This document shows, piece by piece, positions 9,787 through 22,094 of a DNA stretch of 64,000 nt. This DNA comes from Sphaerosporella brunnea. Lineage: Eukaryota; Ascomycota; Pezizomycetes; Pezizales; Pyronemataceae. The DNA lies in assembly GCA_008704415.1 (NCBI GenBank), contig VXIS01000017.1:124001-188000 (forward strand). Direction: 5' to 3'. The position numbers and the translations under genes were made by a program. Position 1 is the first letter of the stretch. Each line of letters begins with the position of its first letter. The notes under the pieces are model-generated. The model was not told the origin of the DNA, ran no database searches, and saw only the letters and a list, made by a program, of their open reading frames with translations.

Positions 9787-12700
9787 TCACATCAAAAGCT
9801 TCAGCTGGATCTTCCGCTTCCCTGTGCTCTCCTCCTTCGAGTCCGTGACCTCGACCTTAATCTTTTCAAACAGCCCCAACTGTATCTCCCGCTTGCCAGT
9901 GTCTACCTTGAGGGTGTATTGCTCCCCGTCATACTCCGTATTGGGCTCATGCAAGGGTCCAGCCTCGGACAACTCCTTGACCTTGATGGCACCCTCGATA
10001 CCAAAGCTGGGCACAAACACCACCAACCCGTTACTGAAGATCCTCATGATGAATCCATCCTCCTTTGCGACGCGGCCCTTGAGTGCCTGCCCAACGTAAT
10101 ACTCGACACTGGCTCTGCCTGCAAACTGTGCGTTTCTGTGCCGTACGTTGATGTTTTTGCAGACTGCCTCAAGCTTCGCTTTAGAATGCAAGGATACATC
10201 AATTCGTTCATACTCGATGGCCGCCGCGAGTTGCCGGTGAGCGACAACGTCTGCATATCGACGAATGGGCGAAGTGAAATGCGTGTAGATTTCCGAGGCC
10301 AGTCCGTAATGGCGGAACTCAGGGTATGCCTGGGTGCCCGAGCAAAAGTACTCTGCGGAAAGCATGCATCTGGTAGCGAGGATACGGACAAGGGTGTTGA
10401 AGAACGGCTCCTGGGGATCGACGCACTCATCAAGGGAGTCTGCGAGCGCCTTGCTCGAGTCCACGCGAAGTGAAAGTTTCTTGCGGACTTGGAGCTGGCG
10501 TTGGAGATCCTCAAAGTTAGTAGCGGGGGGAGCTCCATGACGACGCAGCATCGCCGTCTGAGGGAATGCCTCGTAGATTTTACGGGCCACCGAGATGTTG
10601 GCGAGTAACATGAACTCTTCGACCAGGGAATTAGTCTCCAGAAGTTGCTTGGTCTTGACATCGATGGGATCCGATGTTTCCGATTCGGTCTCGACACGAA
10701 CTTCGGGACTGGCAAGGTTCAGCGCACCCAGATCCATACGTTTCTGACGCAGCTTCTTGGAGAGCATCAGGAGCGTGCGCATTCCCCGAGTAAGCTCGTC
10801 CTGGGCATTGGGATCGTCGATGCGGATCTGAGCCTGTTCATAGCTGAAAGCCTCGCGGGATTTGATGGCCGATTTGTTGAACTTGACGGAAACAATGTCG
10901 GCATCTGGTGTCATTTCCCAAATGGTGGAGAAGGCAAAGCGCTCTACATATGGTTTGAGAGAGCAGAGATCTGTTCCAAGGAGCATCGGTAACATGTCGA
11001 TACGCTTGTCCACAAGATAGACTGTGGTTCCACGAGCAGTGGCCTCATCATCCATCGGAGTGTTCGGCTTGACGAAATGGGTGACGTCGGCGATGTGAAC
11101 ACCAACCTCAAAGTTTCCATTAGGCAGAGGGGCAGCATGAAGTGCGTCATCGATATCTTGACAGCCCGGAGGATCGATACTGCAGATCAGCTTGTCTCTG
11201 TAATCAACTCTGCCATTCCACCGAGGATCGCTCATCTCCGGGACTCTCCAGCCATGCCCTTCGCTGGGCAGGCAGTCCAGAACAGCCTTCGGGAACGGCC
11301 GGTATTGAACATCGTACTCCAACAACAGCGCCTCCGTCTCAGCCTCTTTTGATTCAACCTCTCCGAGAGATCTTACGAAGTGACCGACTGGGTATCTAGA
11401 TGTTCTGTCCCACGAATCTATAGCCACCACTATTCGCTTTCCAAGCAGCTCAGACGCCTGCCTGGTGCGGATGCGGATCTTAGGGATTCTCTTGTCCATG
11501 GGAAGCAGGAAAACAGTCTGCTGGCCTCGAGTCTTACTCTTGGAAGTAGATGAAGGGTCGACATGGCCAACATAGTATCGCCAGTTACGCTTGACTATTC
11601 CGACGACCTTAGCAGTGGGCTGAGGCCTTCCTTCTGCATTGCTGCCCTGCGTTCGCTTAGCCTCGTCAATCAACGCCCTTCGCTCCTGCTCCGTTTCGAC
11701 TGCTTCGGGCTGATCCGTTTCAGGGTTATCGTTCTTGTTGAGCGATTCCTCTTCCAAAATCTTGCTAGATGGCTGTTTCCACTGATCCTTAGGCAGTAGT
11801 TCGACAACCACCAAATCTCCCTGTACGGCGCGATTGATGTTTTCACGACCAAGAATGGTCAGAGGACGATCAAATGATGGAACATGGATAGAGCCCTCCA
11901 GGAAGTTATAGGTGCTGACATTGAAGATGCCTTGATGCATCGTTCCGGCCTTGACCCCTGTGTTCATCTTGGACATCGAGTAATACTATACACGCACAGA
12001 CATCAGTGCAGGCTTCGATGGCTTCGCCAGGTGCACTTACCTCCGGGTACATCATCTCGCCCCGAGCAGCCCTAGCCTCCTGATCTTCAAGCGCCGCGCT
12101 GATCATGTCGAGCAGCTCGTCCGAGTTCTCCAGTCCCTGCACGTACTCCCTGACTGCAAATCCAAATCAATAGAGGCCCTACAGCAAACGATTTTCCCGA
12201 AACTCACTATTGCAACACGCGATCCCCTCCGCTTTAGCCTTGGCAAGATTTCCCTTATCATCGCTCAGCATGACGATCTCCGGACACCTGTTTTTTGTCC
12301 CGCTCACGGCATCTTCCAGATGCCTCTTGTACCACGCGCACGCCACGCGTACTGCCCTATCGTTCCTGTCATTGACAGTCTCGCCAGGTAGTCGCTTGAC
12401 ATAGGTCTCCTTGCGGAACTCATTGTGAAACACGTAGAATCTCTTATCTTGCGAAGCCGTGAGGGCGCGCAGACGGTTGTAGAGCGGCAGGGACCGATTA
12501 CGTAGCTCCTCCAGCACAATCTGTAGGACAATCACATCGTAGAACGCCGACTTGTGTTCGATTATGTCCATGCAGTACATGAAGATGTTCGTGTCCGGGA
12601 CCAGGTAATGTCCGTTCTTGAAGATGCTCGTTCCGGCGGGAGTGGCAGACAGGACGAATGGTTTCACTAAAGGTCCCTCACGTTAACATACACCCCCACT

Positions 12701-12939
12701 TGCATCCCACGGCAGACATGTATGGGGTGGGAGCCGGCCGGACCTTTGCCATTGGAACCAGGAACAGCGTTCGCATTGCACGGCACGCAGAGGTTGGAGG
12801 AGCACGGAATGTCTTCTCGGAGGTACAGCTCTCGCACGACCTTGACGCACTTCCCCTTTGAAGAGCGCAGGAAGACCTTTGAGGCGAAGCCGACGTTTTC
12901 TCGGCTTTCGGCGAGGGAACGTTTGAGGCTTGTAGCCAT
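9787..12939 (-). CDS. DIS3: exosome catalytic subunit Dis3/Rrp44 (PIN endonuclease plus RNase II)
   Basis: Four exons: 12939 to about 12711 (or 12744), 12666-12208, 12153-12041 and 11985-9787. Introns 2 (GTGAGT...GCAG, 54 nt) and 3 (GTAAGT...ATAG, 55 nt) are clear. The protein is about 990-1000 residues. The N terminus has the CR3-type Cys motif [11 protein letters not shown]. The PIN domain follows, with [21 protein letters not shown] and LSDDKGN carrying the acidic residues for endonuclease activity. Then come the cold-shock domains and the RNB domain, with [15 protein letters not shown] (catalytic Asp cluster), [20 protein letters not shown] and [18 protein letters not shown], and a C-terminal S1 domain. 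It degrades RNA 3'-5' in the nuclear and cytoplasmic exosome. The first intron's donor is ambiguous: GTGGGA at 12710 (44 nt) or GTCCGG at 12743 (77 nt); both keep frame. Convergent with HIS3. Confidence 0.93.
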
Positions 12940-13838
12940 GGCGCTTGCTGGTGATGGTGGCGGTGTTGATGAAGTCGGTGGGGGGGGGTTCGGAGGTGAA
13001 GTTTACCCAACCCTGGTTTGGCTTATGTCAAGCCGCGCCGAATTCTGTGCGGCTGCGGCTGGGCGCGAACTAGCGCCGCCGAACAGCCGAGTGATGAGGC
13101 ATGTTTAGAATACGAGGTCCCCTGAGTGCGCATGATTTTGTAGTTTCACTCAGTGCACCGGCCAACTGCTCGACACGATTCCGAAAAGCGGCAGCTGGCT
13201 TGTCTACGATGGCTCTTGGTGCCGGCTGCTCCGCCGGTAGATACCACTGCGCCTGCTCCACAAAACCCCATGTCCATACAGACAGCTGTGCCGGCCGACA
13301 GAAAGATCAGAGGCCGTATCTACTGCAAATCCACAGGGCCCTGTCGCATCACCGAAAGGGGCATCCTCTGAGGGGACATTCTCTATCTGCCAGGTAGCGA
13401 TCAATGACGGCCCGACTGCTCGCGTATCGGCTTCCACACTCTAAAAGCTACGAGCCCAATCGTTGCTGGTGGCTGCTCGCACTCCAGCCCATTATGTAAG
13501 CACTCATGCAGCCCGTTCGACTCTTAGATCTCGCTATTGTTACGACTTCATGCGCGCGCGCGACATCGGAGCGACATCCAGATCATCGGCGTTCTAACCG
13601 GACACGGAAGGGCTTAGGGCATTTTAAGATTTGTATTCGCAACCTCATGGCAACCACGTTTGGGTAGACTCGCCCTCGGAAGCCCGGCTTGTGCAAGATC
13701 TGCGCCGCCGCTGACTGTGGCAAGGGCATTTCTAATTTCCAGCTGCAGAACGAACGCCTATCGTGTGTGTATCGAGAAAGGCACCTCCTTTCTTTCTGAT
13801 ATCATCTGCAATATCGACAAATCGACACATCTCCCCCA

Positions 13839-13852
13839 TCGGGGTCCCCCGA
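13839..13852. promoter_or_regulatory. UaY-type binding site TCGG-N6-CCGA
   Basis: TCGGGGTCCCCCGA is a perfect match to TCGG-N6-CCGA and is nearly fully palindromic. In Aspergillus nidulans the Zn(II)2Cys6 activator UaY binds this motif and induces purine permease and purine-catabolic genes including azgA. It lies 922 bp upstream of the permease ATG. Its role here is inferred from motif and neighbour. Confidence 0.5.
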
Positions 13853-14399
13853 CTTCGAGACTTCGAGCGCAGGGCTGGTGGACGACGCGATTGCTTTTCC
13901 GCCCTGCGGAAAGCGAACCATAGAGAGCGATGTATCGGTCTCCGTATCGTGTGTGCTCTATCCTTCCTTGGGTATCAAAATCCAGACGACGAAGTGCGGC
14001 GCTCTGGCCTTTCCGTAGCTTGGTGTGGACCCTCCCCGCAGTGCTGCTGCCTCCGGCCTCGGTTTTTTCTAGCTGTTGATCAGTTCTTGGAATCGTTAGT
14101 CCTGATGCCGTTGAGGCCGTTGAGGCAAAGTGCCGGGCCACCGCAGCTCCGATTCTAGAAGGCTAATAGGAAGGAGGCCGGTGGAGCCCGAGACCGCTCG
14201 GCAGAACGTGATGACGAACGCTCCTTTGAACAGATCGGCATTGTGCTGTTTGTGAAGGGAGTCGTCGTCGCATCCCATCTCGCGAGTCGCAAGTGGCCAC
14301 CGCCCCACCCACCCGTCGAGGGACTGCGATCAAGATGGGCTTTCTGCCGTGCAGACTGCCAGCCAGCCAATCCAGATGGCGCGTTGGCGGGGTCCTGGT

Positions 14400-14405
14400 T
14401 GATAA
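14400..14405 (+). promoter_or_regulatory. GATA-type (HGATAR) site
   Basis: TGATAA matches the HGATAR consensus of the AreA nitrogen regulator and is 369 bp upstream of the permease ATG. Six-base motifs occur often by chance, so support is weak alone. Confidence 0.3.
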
Positions 14406-14773
14406 GAGTGAACTTTGCTGTCCCCATTCCTAGTCAAAACTAACAAGAATTTTTCCAAATTTTCTTTACGTCCCCGGCACTACCGGAACAAAGCATGGCG
14501 ACTCGCAGAAGTTAGTTGTTTTCGTCCGCTATCCAAAAAAAAACCCCACCCGGCATATGTAGACTGGCGTGCCGGAGTGCTGGTTTCCAGAACTTCTTCT
14601 GGCGCTCAACTCATCCCGCATCCCGCATCCCTTCCACCCACCCATTCCCTCGTCCCACATAGCGGGAATTGGGTACCCACACGAGAGCCCCATCTCGGTG
14701 ATACATATAGCGGAGTCCCACCTTCCAACCCGCCGCCACCAGTCCTTCGGTGCGGATCATTCGCTCAACCATC

Positions 14774-17181
14774 ATGACTTTCATCGACCGCTTCAACAGG
14801 CGTGTAGCCGACAGCCCCATTGGGCGCTACTTCCTGCTTGAGTTCTCTGGACAGCCCAAGCAGCGGAAGGGTTCGCGCTTCTTCACGGAAATCCGTGCAG
14901 GCCTAGCCACGTGAGTTGTCGTACCGCTCATGTCGTGTAATGTGCGGCAACTGACTTCATCTGGCCATATCAGGTTCTTTGCCATGGCGTAAGTTATCAG
15001 ATTCCGGAGGGAACAGACAGCTGCACATGCGGTGCTTGCTATGTGTTGGTTTCGAAAAGTGGTCGGCCGGAATTTTGTTAATATTTTTGGCTTTCGACTT
15101 TAGCTATATCATTGCTGTAAGTTTCCGTTGCTGTTGGGTTTTGAATTGCTCCTAATTTGTGGCGCCATTTGTAGGTGAACTCGACAATCACATCCGAGTC
15201 TGGAGGAACATGCGTGTGCCCTCACACTGCCGCCGATCCCACTTGTGACAATGATCCGGAATACATGATGTGCGTCAATGTCATCAAGCGGGACCTCGTG
15301 ACTGCAACTGCCGCCATCGCTGCGTTCACTAGCGTTGGTGACTCTTCCGAATCAGCATTGAGTGAGGTCTAACGATGGCTCGGTGAAACAGTTTTTGATG
15401 GGACTCGGTGCCAACATTCCCATTGCTTGTGCGCCTGGAATGGGATTGAACGCCTATTTTGCCTACCAAGTCGTTGGATATCACGGAACCGGACCGGTGC
15501 CGTACAACCTGGCTCTTACTGCCGTCTTTGTTGAGGGTTTCATTTTCATCGGACTTTCGGTCCTGGGTATGCGACAGTGGCTTGCACGAGCGATTCCGGC
15601 GTCAATTAAACTGGCTACCGGTGCTGGTATCGGATTGTATCTCGCATTGATCGGTTTGACCTACAGCGCTGGTATCGGTGCCATTACTGGAGCCGTCTCC
15701 ACCCCTATGGAACTTGCTGGATGTCCCGCGGAGTATCTGGATGCGACCACTGGCATGTGCACATCCCACAAGATGCGCAGCCCAACGCTTTGGATTGGAA
15801 TCTTCTGCGGTGGTGTTTTCACCGCTGTGTTGATGATGTACAGAGTGAAAGGTGCCATTATTGCTGGTATTGCGCTTGTCAGCATTATATCGTGGCCCAG
15901 GGACACGCCTGTCACTACATTCCCCCACACTCCCCTGGGCAATTCCGACTTCGACTTCTTCAAACAAGTTGTTACTTTCCACAAGATTGAGAAGGTACTG
16001 AATGTGCTCGAGTGGAACCTCCACGGTGTTGGTGGCCAGTTCGGACTCGGTGAGTGATGTGTAATGATCCACGCCTTCACGTGACGCCTAACTTCCTCTG
16101 CAGCGTTGATCACCTTCCTCTACGTTGATATTGTAAGCAAAATATCCAAAGAAAATGTGTAGAAACTTTGCTGACTCGAATATAGCTGGATACTACCGGT
16201 ACTCTTTACTCCATGGCTCGCTTTGCCGGATTTGTCGATGAGAGGACTCAAGGTCTGTCCCCTGCCCCCAGTTACGGAGCTGTTGCAGCTGTTTCATGGT
16301 CCATGATCTCTCGCTCTGCTCAGCTTTTTGAGTATTTGCCTGTTAGCGTGTTTGTGCGCGACAGCATCATGTGTGCTGTGCGTTTGCTCTGGGATCGGGA
16401 CCCAATGATTCGACCTGCAAGCGGTCTTCCGAAGCCTTGATGGATATGAGCTGACGTCAAATAATATAGATTTCGAGGGCTCCGCCATGGCTTACATGAT
16501 TGACGCTTTCGGTATTTCCATTGGATCCCTCTTCGGCAGCCCTCCTGTGACTGCATACATCGAGTCTGGTGCCGGCATCTCTGAGGGAGGCAAGACAGGT
16601 CTCACTGCATGCGTAACTGGTATTTGCTTCTTTATCAGGTAGGCTTTTCCCGCACAAATGCCACCAGTCAACTCACCGGCTCACATTTGTGTCTCAGTAT
16701 CTTTTTCGCACCTATCTTCGCTTCTATTCCTCCCTGGGCCACTGGTTCCACGTTGATTCTGGTTGGATGCATGATGATGAGATCTGCAGCCGATATCAAC
16801 TGGGCTTACCCTGGAGACGCCATCCCCGCCTTCATCACTCTGCTCATCATGCCGATGACCTACTCGATTGCGTATGGTCTGATCGCCGGTATCCTGACCT
16901 ACGTCCTGCTGAACGGCTTGGTTTGGGTCATCGAGTTTGCCTCTGGGGGCCGCATTGTTCCTTTCGCCAAGGAGCTTAAGGACCCTTGGACTTGGAGGAT
17001 CCCTGGTGGCATCCTTCCTCCCTACGTTGTGCGTTTGCTCAGCGGCAAGAAGGACTTCTGGAGGCCCTACCCAGAGGATGAGGCGGAATCGATCGAGCGT
17101 ATGGCGGCCAAGGAGCACTCAACGATAGGTGAGATGGATATTGATGATGAGATGTCCAGAGACAAGAAGCACAGTGCATGA
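14774..17181 (+). CDS. azgA: AzgA-type purine (hypoxanthine/adenine/guanine) permease
   Basis: Nine exons: 14774-14910, 14974-14988, 15104-15116, 15175-15333, 15392-16049, 16104-16132, 16186-16252, 16470-16638 and 16698-17181, giving 576 residues, close to A. nidulans AzgA. Exons 2, 3 and 6 are only 15, 13 and 29 nt. All junctions have GT-AG and restore one frame: TFFAMAYIIAVNSTITSESGGTC, then ATAAIAAFTS-FLMGLGANIPIACAPGMGLNAYF. Multiple hydrophobic segments span the protein. The signature APGMGLNAYF and the helix with SGAGISEGGKTGLTACVTG are family features. The family performs H+-coupled uptake of purine bases across the plasma membrane. The C terminus is charged and cytoplasmic. Intron 7 (217 nt) is the longest here. 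The upstream UaY-type and GATA-type sites suggest purine induction and nitrogen control. Specificity for hypoxanthine, adenine and guanine is inferred from the family. Confidence 0.93.
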
Positions 17182-19934
17182 TAAATCTACAGCGGAGGTG
17201 TGTATGATTGGGAAGAAATTTCGGTGTAGGGTGGGGGGTGTTCAGAATGATCAAGTGCAAATCCTGCCTATCGTATGTAACGGAGTATGAGCGACTGGGA
17301 TGCTTTTTTTTCTTTTTCTTGAACTACTCTAGCTCTTTAGTTTGGCCTGAGAATTAATGCCGCTTGGGTTCTTTCTATATTTATTATTGTTTTGGAGCGG
17401 TGGGTTTGGAGCGGTGGTGATTCGACCGTGGACAGCAAGGGAGTGACGTTTGCAGAGGGATAAAACTGACGGGGGGTCGGATGATCATGAAAGATTTCTC
17501 TTTTTTGGATCATATCGGCAAGTGTTTCAGTGAATAAGGCTTTAATTTTGAACAGTGATATTTTGTTTTGTTTTTTTGGACCAAGAGACCGTTTCAACCG
17601 TCAAGAGTTGTGCGGTAGTACTGCGGTCGATACGCGAAGCACAGCACAGCAAAGCAAAGCGTGCGTGCGTGCGCTTGAATTGTTTCATTAACCCGGACGA
17701 AAGAATGCGGGCGTTTGCTTGCACGTGGAGACGAGTGAGATTCTGTGTACTATAATCTGGCCGGAAATAGCGCCACTCGCCACTCACTTCTCGCAAACGC
17801 GCGCGAAAGATTTTTTTTTTTTTTTTTTTTTTTTTCACTGTGTGAGATTGGGTGGATTGAAGATTTGCTTTGTTGCTAGAGCTGGAGATGGTTATGATGG
17901 ATAGGAAGCCTTATGGCGAAACAGAAAGGCAGACTGACAGTGAAGGGGCGTGCAGCGTGAAGTGCGGGGAAAAAGGCGGATGGGTTAGGGCAGGCAACCG
18001 ATTACTCTACCGAGCAAGTAAAGTAGTCCCTATTTAGGGTAAAAACTTAATCTTGCCGGTGCTGAGTGATATGAGGTGAATTAGAGTAAATGGCGACGCC
18101 GCCAATTTGCGTGGAAGATTGGGTTTGATCTTATACATTTCGCTATATATAGCATGAATCCACTATACTGCGAGACCCGGTGAGTTCGTTCGGTTTCGTT
18201 TTTATATCTCCAACTATCGGAGAGAACCTTGAGCTTTATCAGCGAAGCCGACACAGGAGTACAGAACCGTCGATCGGCCCCATTGAATAGTCCCTAACGT
18301 AATGCGGTGTTTCGACAGCCTTCATGGGCCCCGTCAATAGCGGCGGCTCACGAAATCAGGGATGGAAGGCGTTCTTGGACCGAGACAAAAAACAAGTATA
18401 TGTTCAGTTGCAGGATTAGGATTATGCTTCCTACAGAGAGATTGCGTACACATATGTTTTGTTTGATTCGTGTTTCTGGTTTTCGGGGACTGTGAAAATT
18501 ATACTACCATACAGGACGCTCCATTTTACAGGCCGAGCGGTTAAAATCCTCCGTGTCCTGTCGATTTCCAGATCTGCAGATGGAGAATGGGCCATGGCTG
18601 TGTTTTAGGAATCTCCATGCCTTTCACCTGGTAAGCACGTCAGCCTGAGTGCCGAGAGTAATGTGCTTCTTCCTCGGTCGGCCTGTGGTTCGTTCGCTTC
18701 AATGGCATCTCTCTGACCACCAACCGTTTCGTCTCCAGCTGGCCCGGCCCATTGTAAATCATATGCTGGATGTAAGATCAATATTGGAGTGAAGATAGAG
18801 CAATTGAAACTGCAGCATGAAGCCGTCAATGCGTTCCCACATCTAGAGTAGAGTAAGGTCCCTGTCGCAATACTTGGAAAATCCGCGAGCCATACAGACC
18901 CCGTTCAGGCCGCAAAAAGTGACATGAGGATCTACCCCACACTCAAGTGACATCTGGGCTGGCCATGACTGCCACACATAATTGGGTACCCCGCGCTGTC
19001 ATCGGGGGAAATAGCTCAAGCGTCGTTGTGTAAAGTTCGTGATTCCCGTCGTGCGTTTCTGGGCGCTGTCGGTTGGTCGGAATGGATTGGGGTTTCAGCC
19101 CGTAGGACGTGCCTCTGTCTCTGCAGCAATTGCTTGCTCCTCGGTTCCTTGCAACAGGCTTCATGCCGGCTTTTCTCTTTGTGCTGCCTTAATTTCTGTG
19201 CACCCACCACCACATCCACTACAACACCACCCCCCCACCCACCGGATATCCCCTCTCGCTTGGCCTCGTTATCGAAGTCCCGAACACTCCGGAGGGGAAG
19301 GGGCATGCTTCCCACCTGAAGAACAGTTCTTCCTCACCCAACCTGGCCTGAAGGCAGAGACAAGACACCCGATTGCGAGCCCCGAGACCGTTTCGACGAT
19401 TCCACTCGAGGACATACCAATACTTTATATCTATCCGTGAAGCAGTCTGCGATAGGATCGATCGATCGTGCGGAGGAAAAAGGAAAACGACTTTTTTTTT
19501 TTTGTTTCGGAGCTCAGACGGTGTTGAGCGAGGAACAAACGGCTTGCCTAGGGAGAGAACCACCCCCCATAACCTTCCCACACCCACCAACCAATACCAC
19601 TCACTCACAACCACCACCACCGCTACTACCACCACCATCGTCCATCAATCGGCCATAATCCCCGCACATGCACTCTTAATAGTTGGCAACCGCCCTGCTG
19701 CGACATCTTCTGCGACTCGCCGATATCCACCCTTCCCGTTTCCCATCCCTTCCGACACTTCTAAAACCCAACCGCCATCTGCTTCTCCTATCGCGAGAGA
19801 GAGGGGAAAAAAAAAAAAAAAAAAAAAAATCCACAGGTACTTTCATCGCGCCATTTTGAGTTTTCCAATGCGTCGCGAGACTGAGTTCGGTCAATTGCAG
19901 TAGCCTTCCCGCAAAGGAACGACCACTTTAAACC
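17182..19934. other. intergenic region and probable long forkhead leader
   Basis: No supportable gene in 2.75 kb. A T run of about 25 lies at 17811-17835, a T run near 19491-19504 and an A run of about 23 at 19807-19829. The last ~400 bp before the forkhead ATG are C- and CA-rich (CACCACCACC type). Several short upstream ATGs occur there, so if the leader is long it will carry upstream open reading frames. Confidence 0.55.
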
Positions 19935-22094
19935 ATGGCAGCGACACGCGCTGCAGCGCTGCCTCCAATGACGATTCACCAAGACGTGCTCGGACCCTTC
20001 TCCTCCTCACCGTCACCCCCATCACCCTCCCCAGCAGCGAACAACTCAGCAGCTGCATCTGGGGTTAGTAGCTCGCGGCAACCCTCGATGGCATCTGCCT
20101 CCTCATCGGCATCATACTCCAGGACTTTCAAAAAAAAGAGGCCACATCCCCTGCGAGCGACCAGTGGAAATCGACTGCAGTCGATTATGTTCAAACCGCC
20201 CATTGTGGGACCTTCAACTTCGCCCTTGAAAAGAAAACAGCACCAGAAGCCGAGTTCGTTTCCTACGATAGTCTTTGAAAACTCGTTTGACGGGATTTCG
20301 ATGCCGCCCCCAGAGCGGGACGCGTTCACTACCGACTCGCCAATGAAGAAACCTCCCGTTACTGTGTTCGACACATCGATACCCATGCCCTCGATCCAGC
20401 GGAAACCGAACACTGCGTTGTTCACGCAATTTCAAGCCTCGAAGGCGATGGCCGAAAAGGAGAATTTGGGGCAACAGGTGGAAGGCAAGGTGCAGAAGAC
20501 GGGAGGAGGGCCACGGAGAGTGCTCATGGAAGCGGCCCCAATCAAGGAAAAGAGGGCGCTCAAAGAAAAAAGTTCAAACAAAGCGACCACGCCAGATCCC
20601 GACACATGGGAGCCACCCGAGATCACAGATGATGGAAAGAAACCGCCTTACAGTTATGCCACGCTCATTGGAATGGCTATTCTTCGGGCTGGGGACCGGC
20701 GCCTGACACTATCTCAAATTTATAAGTGGATTGCCGACAGCTTTCAGTATTATAGGACGTCAAACAACGGATGGCAGAACAGCATCCGCCACAACTTGTC
20801 CCTCAGTAAGGCGTTCGCGAAGCAGGAGAGACCCAAGGACGATCCCGGAAAGGGAAATTATTGGGTTATTCAAAAGGGGTTTGAGCATCAATTTATGAAG
20901 ACCAAAAGCTCGCGTAAGTCGGGCAAGAAGGCGGCGGCAACGGCAGCGGCAACGGCAGCGGCAGAGGTTTCATGGTCGTCACCCACACCGTCGTCGTCCC
21001 AGATCGAGGATAAACTGCCATCCGATACCATCAAAGTGAAGTTCCGTCCAGAGATCCACGTTTACGAGGATGCTGAGGAGTTGCCGGCTCCTCCAACTTC
21101 GCAACCAGAACATCCTGAGAGTGGGGACACTATCGAGGACATTCCTGGCACCGACGAAACAGACGAATTGCTAGCATTGTCTTCCGATGCCACAAGGAGC
21201 GCCAGGAGTATCAGCCCGGAGTCACCCCGTCGTATTCAAGACGACGATGTCTTCCGGCCATCTTCTTCACAAGGCACTATTCCTGCCTGTTCTTCGCCTC
21301 CTCAAGCCAATATCATGTGCTCGTCTCCGCCGCTCACCAGGCCTAGCATAAATGCCTTGAGAGATGCAACTCCACCAGCATTATTCCCTTCGTCAACATT
21401 GAGAAAGCGAAAGGTTTCGTCCATGAATGACAGCGGTTACTTTTCATCTTTCGACTCGTCTACCCTTCGTTCAGATTTCGATAGGCCGAGGATCAAGCGT
21501 GGCCGGGCTGAGGAGGCTATTGCTCGTGCACGACGACCCAACGGGCATGAGAGCCCCACCCGGCGATCTACGATTGCTTCAGCAGCCAATTCGCTGCTAG
21601 ACAGCTCCTCGCCGCTAAGGGGCTACGACTTCAACCCGATGCTACCTCCCCTCACGCCTGCCACAACTTTCCATCCTCAGAAGGCTCCTAGGTCTGCAAG
21701 CCCCAACACTAATCTCCGCCTCCACCGGGATAGGATTCGGCAACTAGTCAAATCACCATGTCGGAATGTTGATATCTTGGATGATGATCCATGGGGCTCG
21801 ACGCTAGCCGCTTTGGCCTGCCAGGAGTTCGGCGTGGACAATGACGACATTGAAGAAATTGTCACTCGCACCTGTTTTGGCTCTCCCGCACCTAGCCTCC
21901 GCGATGACTCCACTATCAGGTTCAATCCCCGAGACATCTTTGGAGAAGGATTCCTCGATACTCCGGATCTATTCGGCATTGATGTTTCCGGCGTGATGAA
22001 CGGATTTGAAAGATTCACCAACGACTGTCCTGACTCGCCCACTGCCAACATCTGCAGACCCGGTTTGCACAAGAGTCACACCACCAGCTTTTAA
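19935..22094 (+). CDS. forkhead (FOX) transcription factor
   Basis: Single exon of 719 residues. The forkhead winged-helix domain spans about residues 235-325. It starts with [16 protein letters not shown], continues through [14 protein letters not shown] and [17 protein letters not shown] (recognition helix), and ends near [13 protein letters not shown]. The N-terminal region is Ser/Pro/Ala-rich and disordered, with Thr/Ser-Pro sites. C-terminal to the domain is an Ala/Lys tract, an acidic patch and many SP/TP motifs consistent with cyclin-dependent kinase control. No FHA domain is visible, so it is more like the Hcm1/Sep1 group of cell-cycle forkheads than Fkh1/2. That placement is inference. 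It would act in the nucleus on promoters with forkhead sites. ATG 19935 is the first in frame with a good A at -3 context. Confidence 0.92.
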   Translation: MAATRAAALPPMTIHQDVLGPFSSSPSPPSPSPAANNSAAASGVSSSRQPSMASASSSASYSRTFKKKRPHPLRATSGNRLQSIMFKPPIVGPSTSPLKRKQHQKPSSFPTIVFENSFDGISMPPPERDAFTTDSPMKKPPVTVFDTSIPMPSIQRKPNTALFTQFQASKAMAEKENLGQQVEGKVQKTGGGPRRVLMEAAPIKEKRALKEKSSNKATTPDPDTWEPPEITDDGKKPPYSYATLIGMAILRAGDRRLTLSQIYKWIADSFQYYRTSNNGWQNSIRHNLSLSKAFAKQERPKDDPGKGNYWVIQKGFEHQFMKTKSSRKSGKKAAATAAATAAAEVSWSSPTPSSSQIEDKLPSDTIKVKFRPEIHVYEDAEELPAPPTSQPEHPESGDTIEDIPGTDETDELLALSSDATRSARSISPESPRRIQDDDVFRPSSSQGTIPACSSPPQANIMCSSPPLTRPSINALRDATPPALFPSSTLRKRKVSSMNDSGYFSSFDSSTLRSDFDRPRIKRGRAEEAIARARRPNGHESPTRRSTIASAANSLLDSSSPLRGYDFNPMLPPLTPATTFHPQKAPRSASPNTNLRLHRDRIRQLVKSPCRNVDILDDDPWGSTLAALACQEFGVDNDDIEEIVTRTCFGSPAPSLRDDSTIRFNPRDIFGEGFLDTPDLFGIDVSGVMNGFERFTNDCPDSPTANICRPGLHKSHTTSF

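Larger units (their letters stand above)
12940..14773. other. long divergent intergenic region, DIS3 and purine permease
   Basis: About 1.8 kb without a supportable gene. It holds the promoters of the minus-strand DIS3 and plus-strand AzgA-type genes. A UaY-type site is at 13839-13852 and a GATA-type site at 14400-14405. A CG dinucleotide run (CATGCGCGCGCGCGAC) lies near 13550. The minus frame 13758-14141 is open for 127 codons but shows no known motif and opposes an open plus frame, so I do not call it. Confidence 0.6.

Noticed and set aside
13758..14141. Minus-strand ORF of 127 codons in the DIS3/permease interval
   Set aside because: No motif or homologue recalled, and an equally long plus frame overlaps it; it also covers the UaY-type site.
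17811..17835. T run as a possible retroelement poly(A) tail (minus strand)
   Set aside because: No coding remnant or target duplication next to it; similar homopolymers are scattered through the intergenic DNA.
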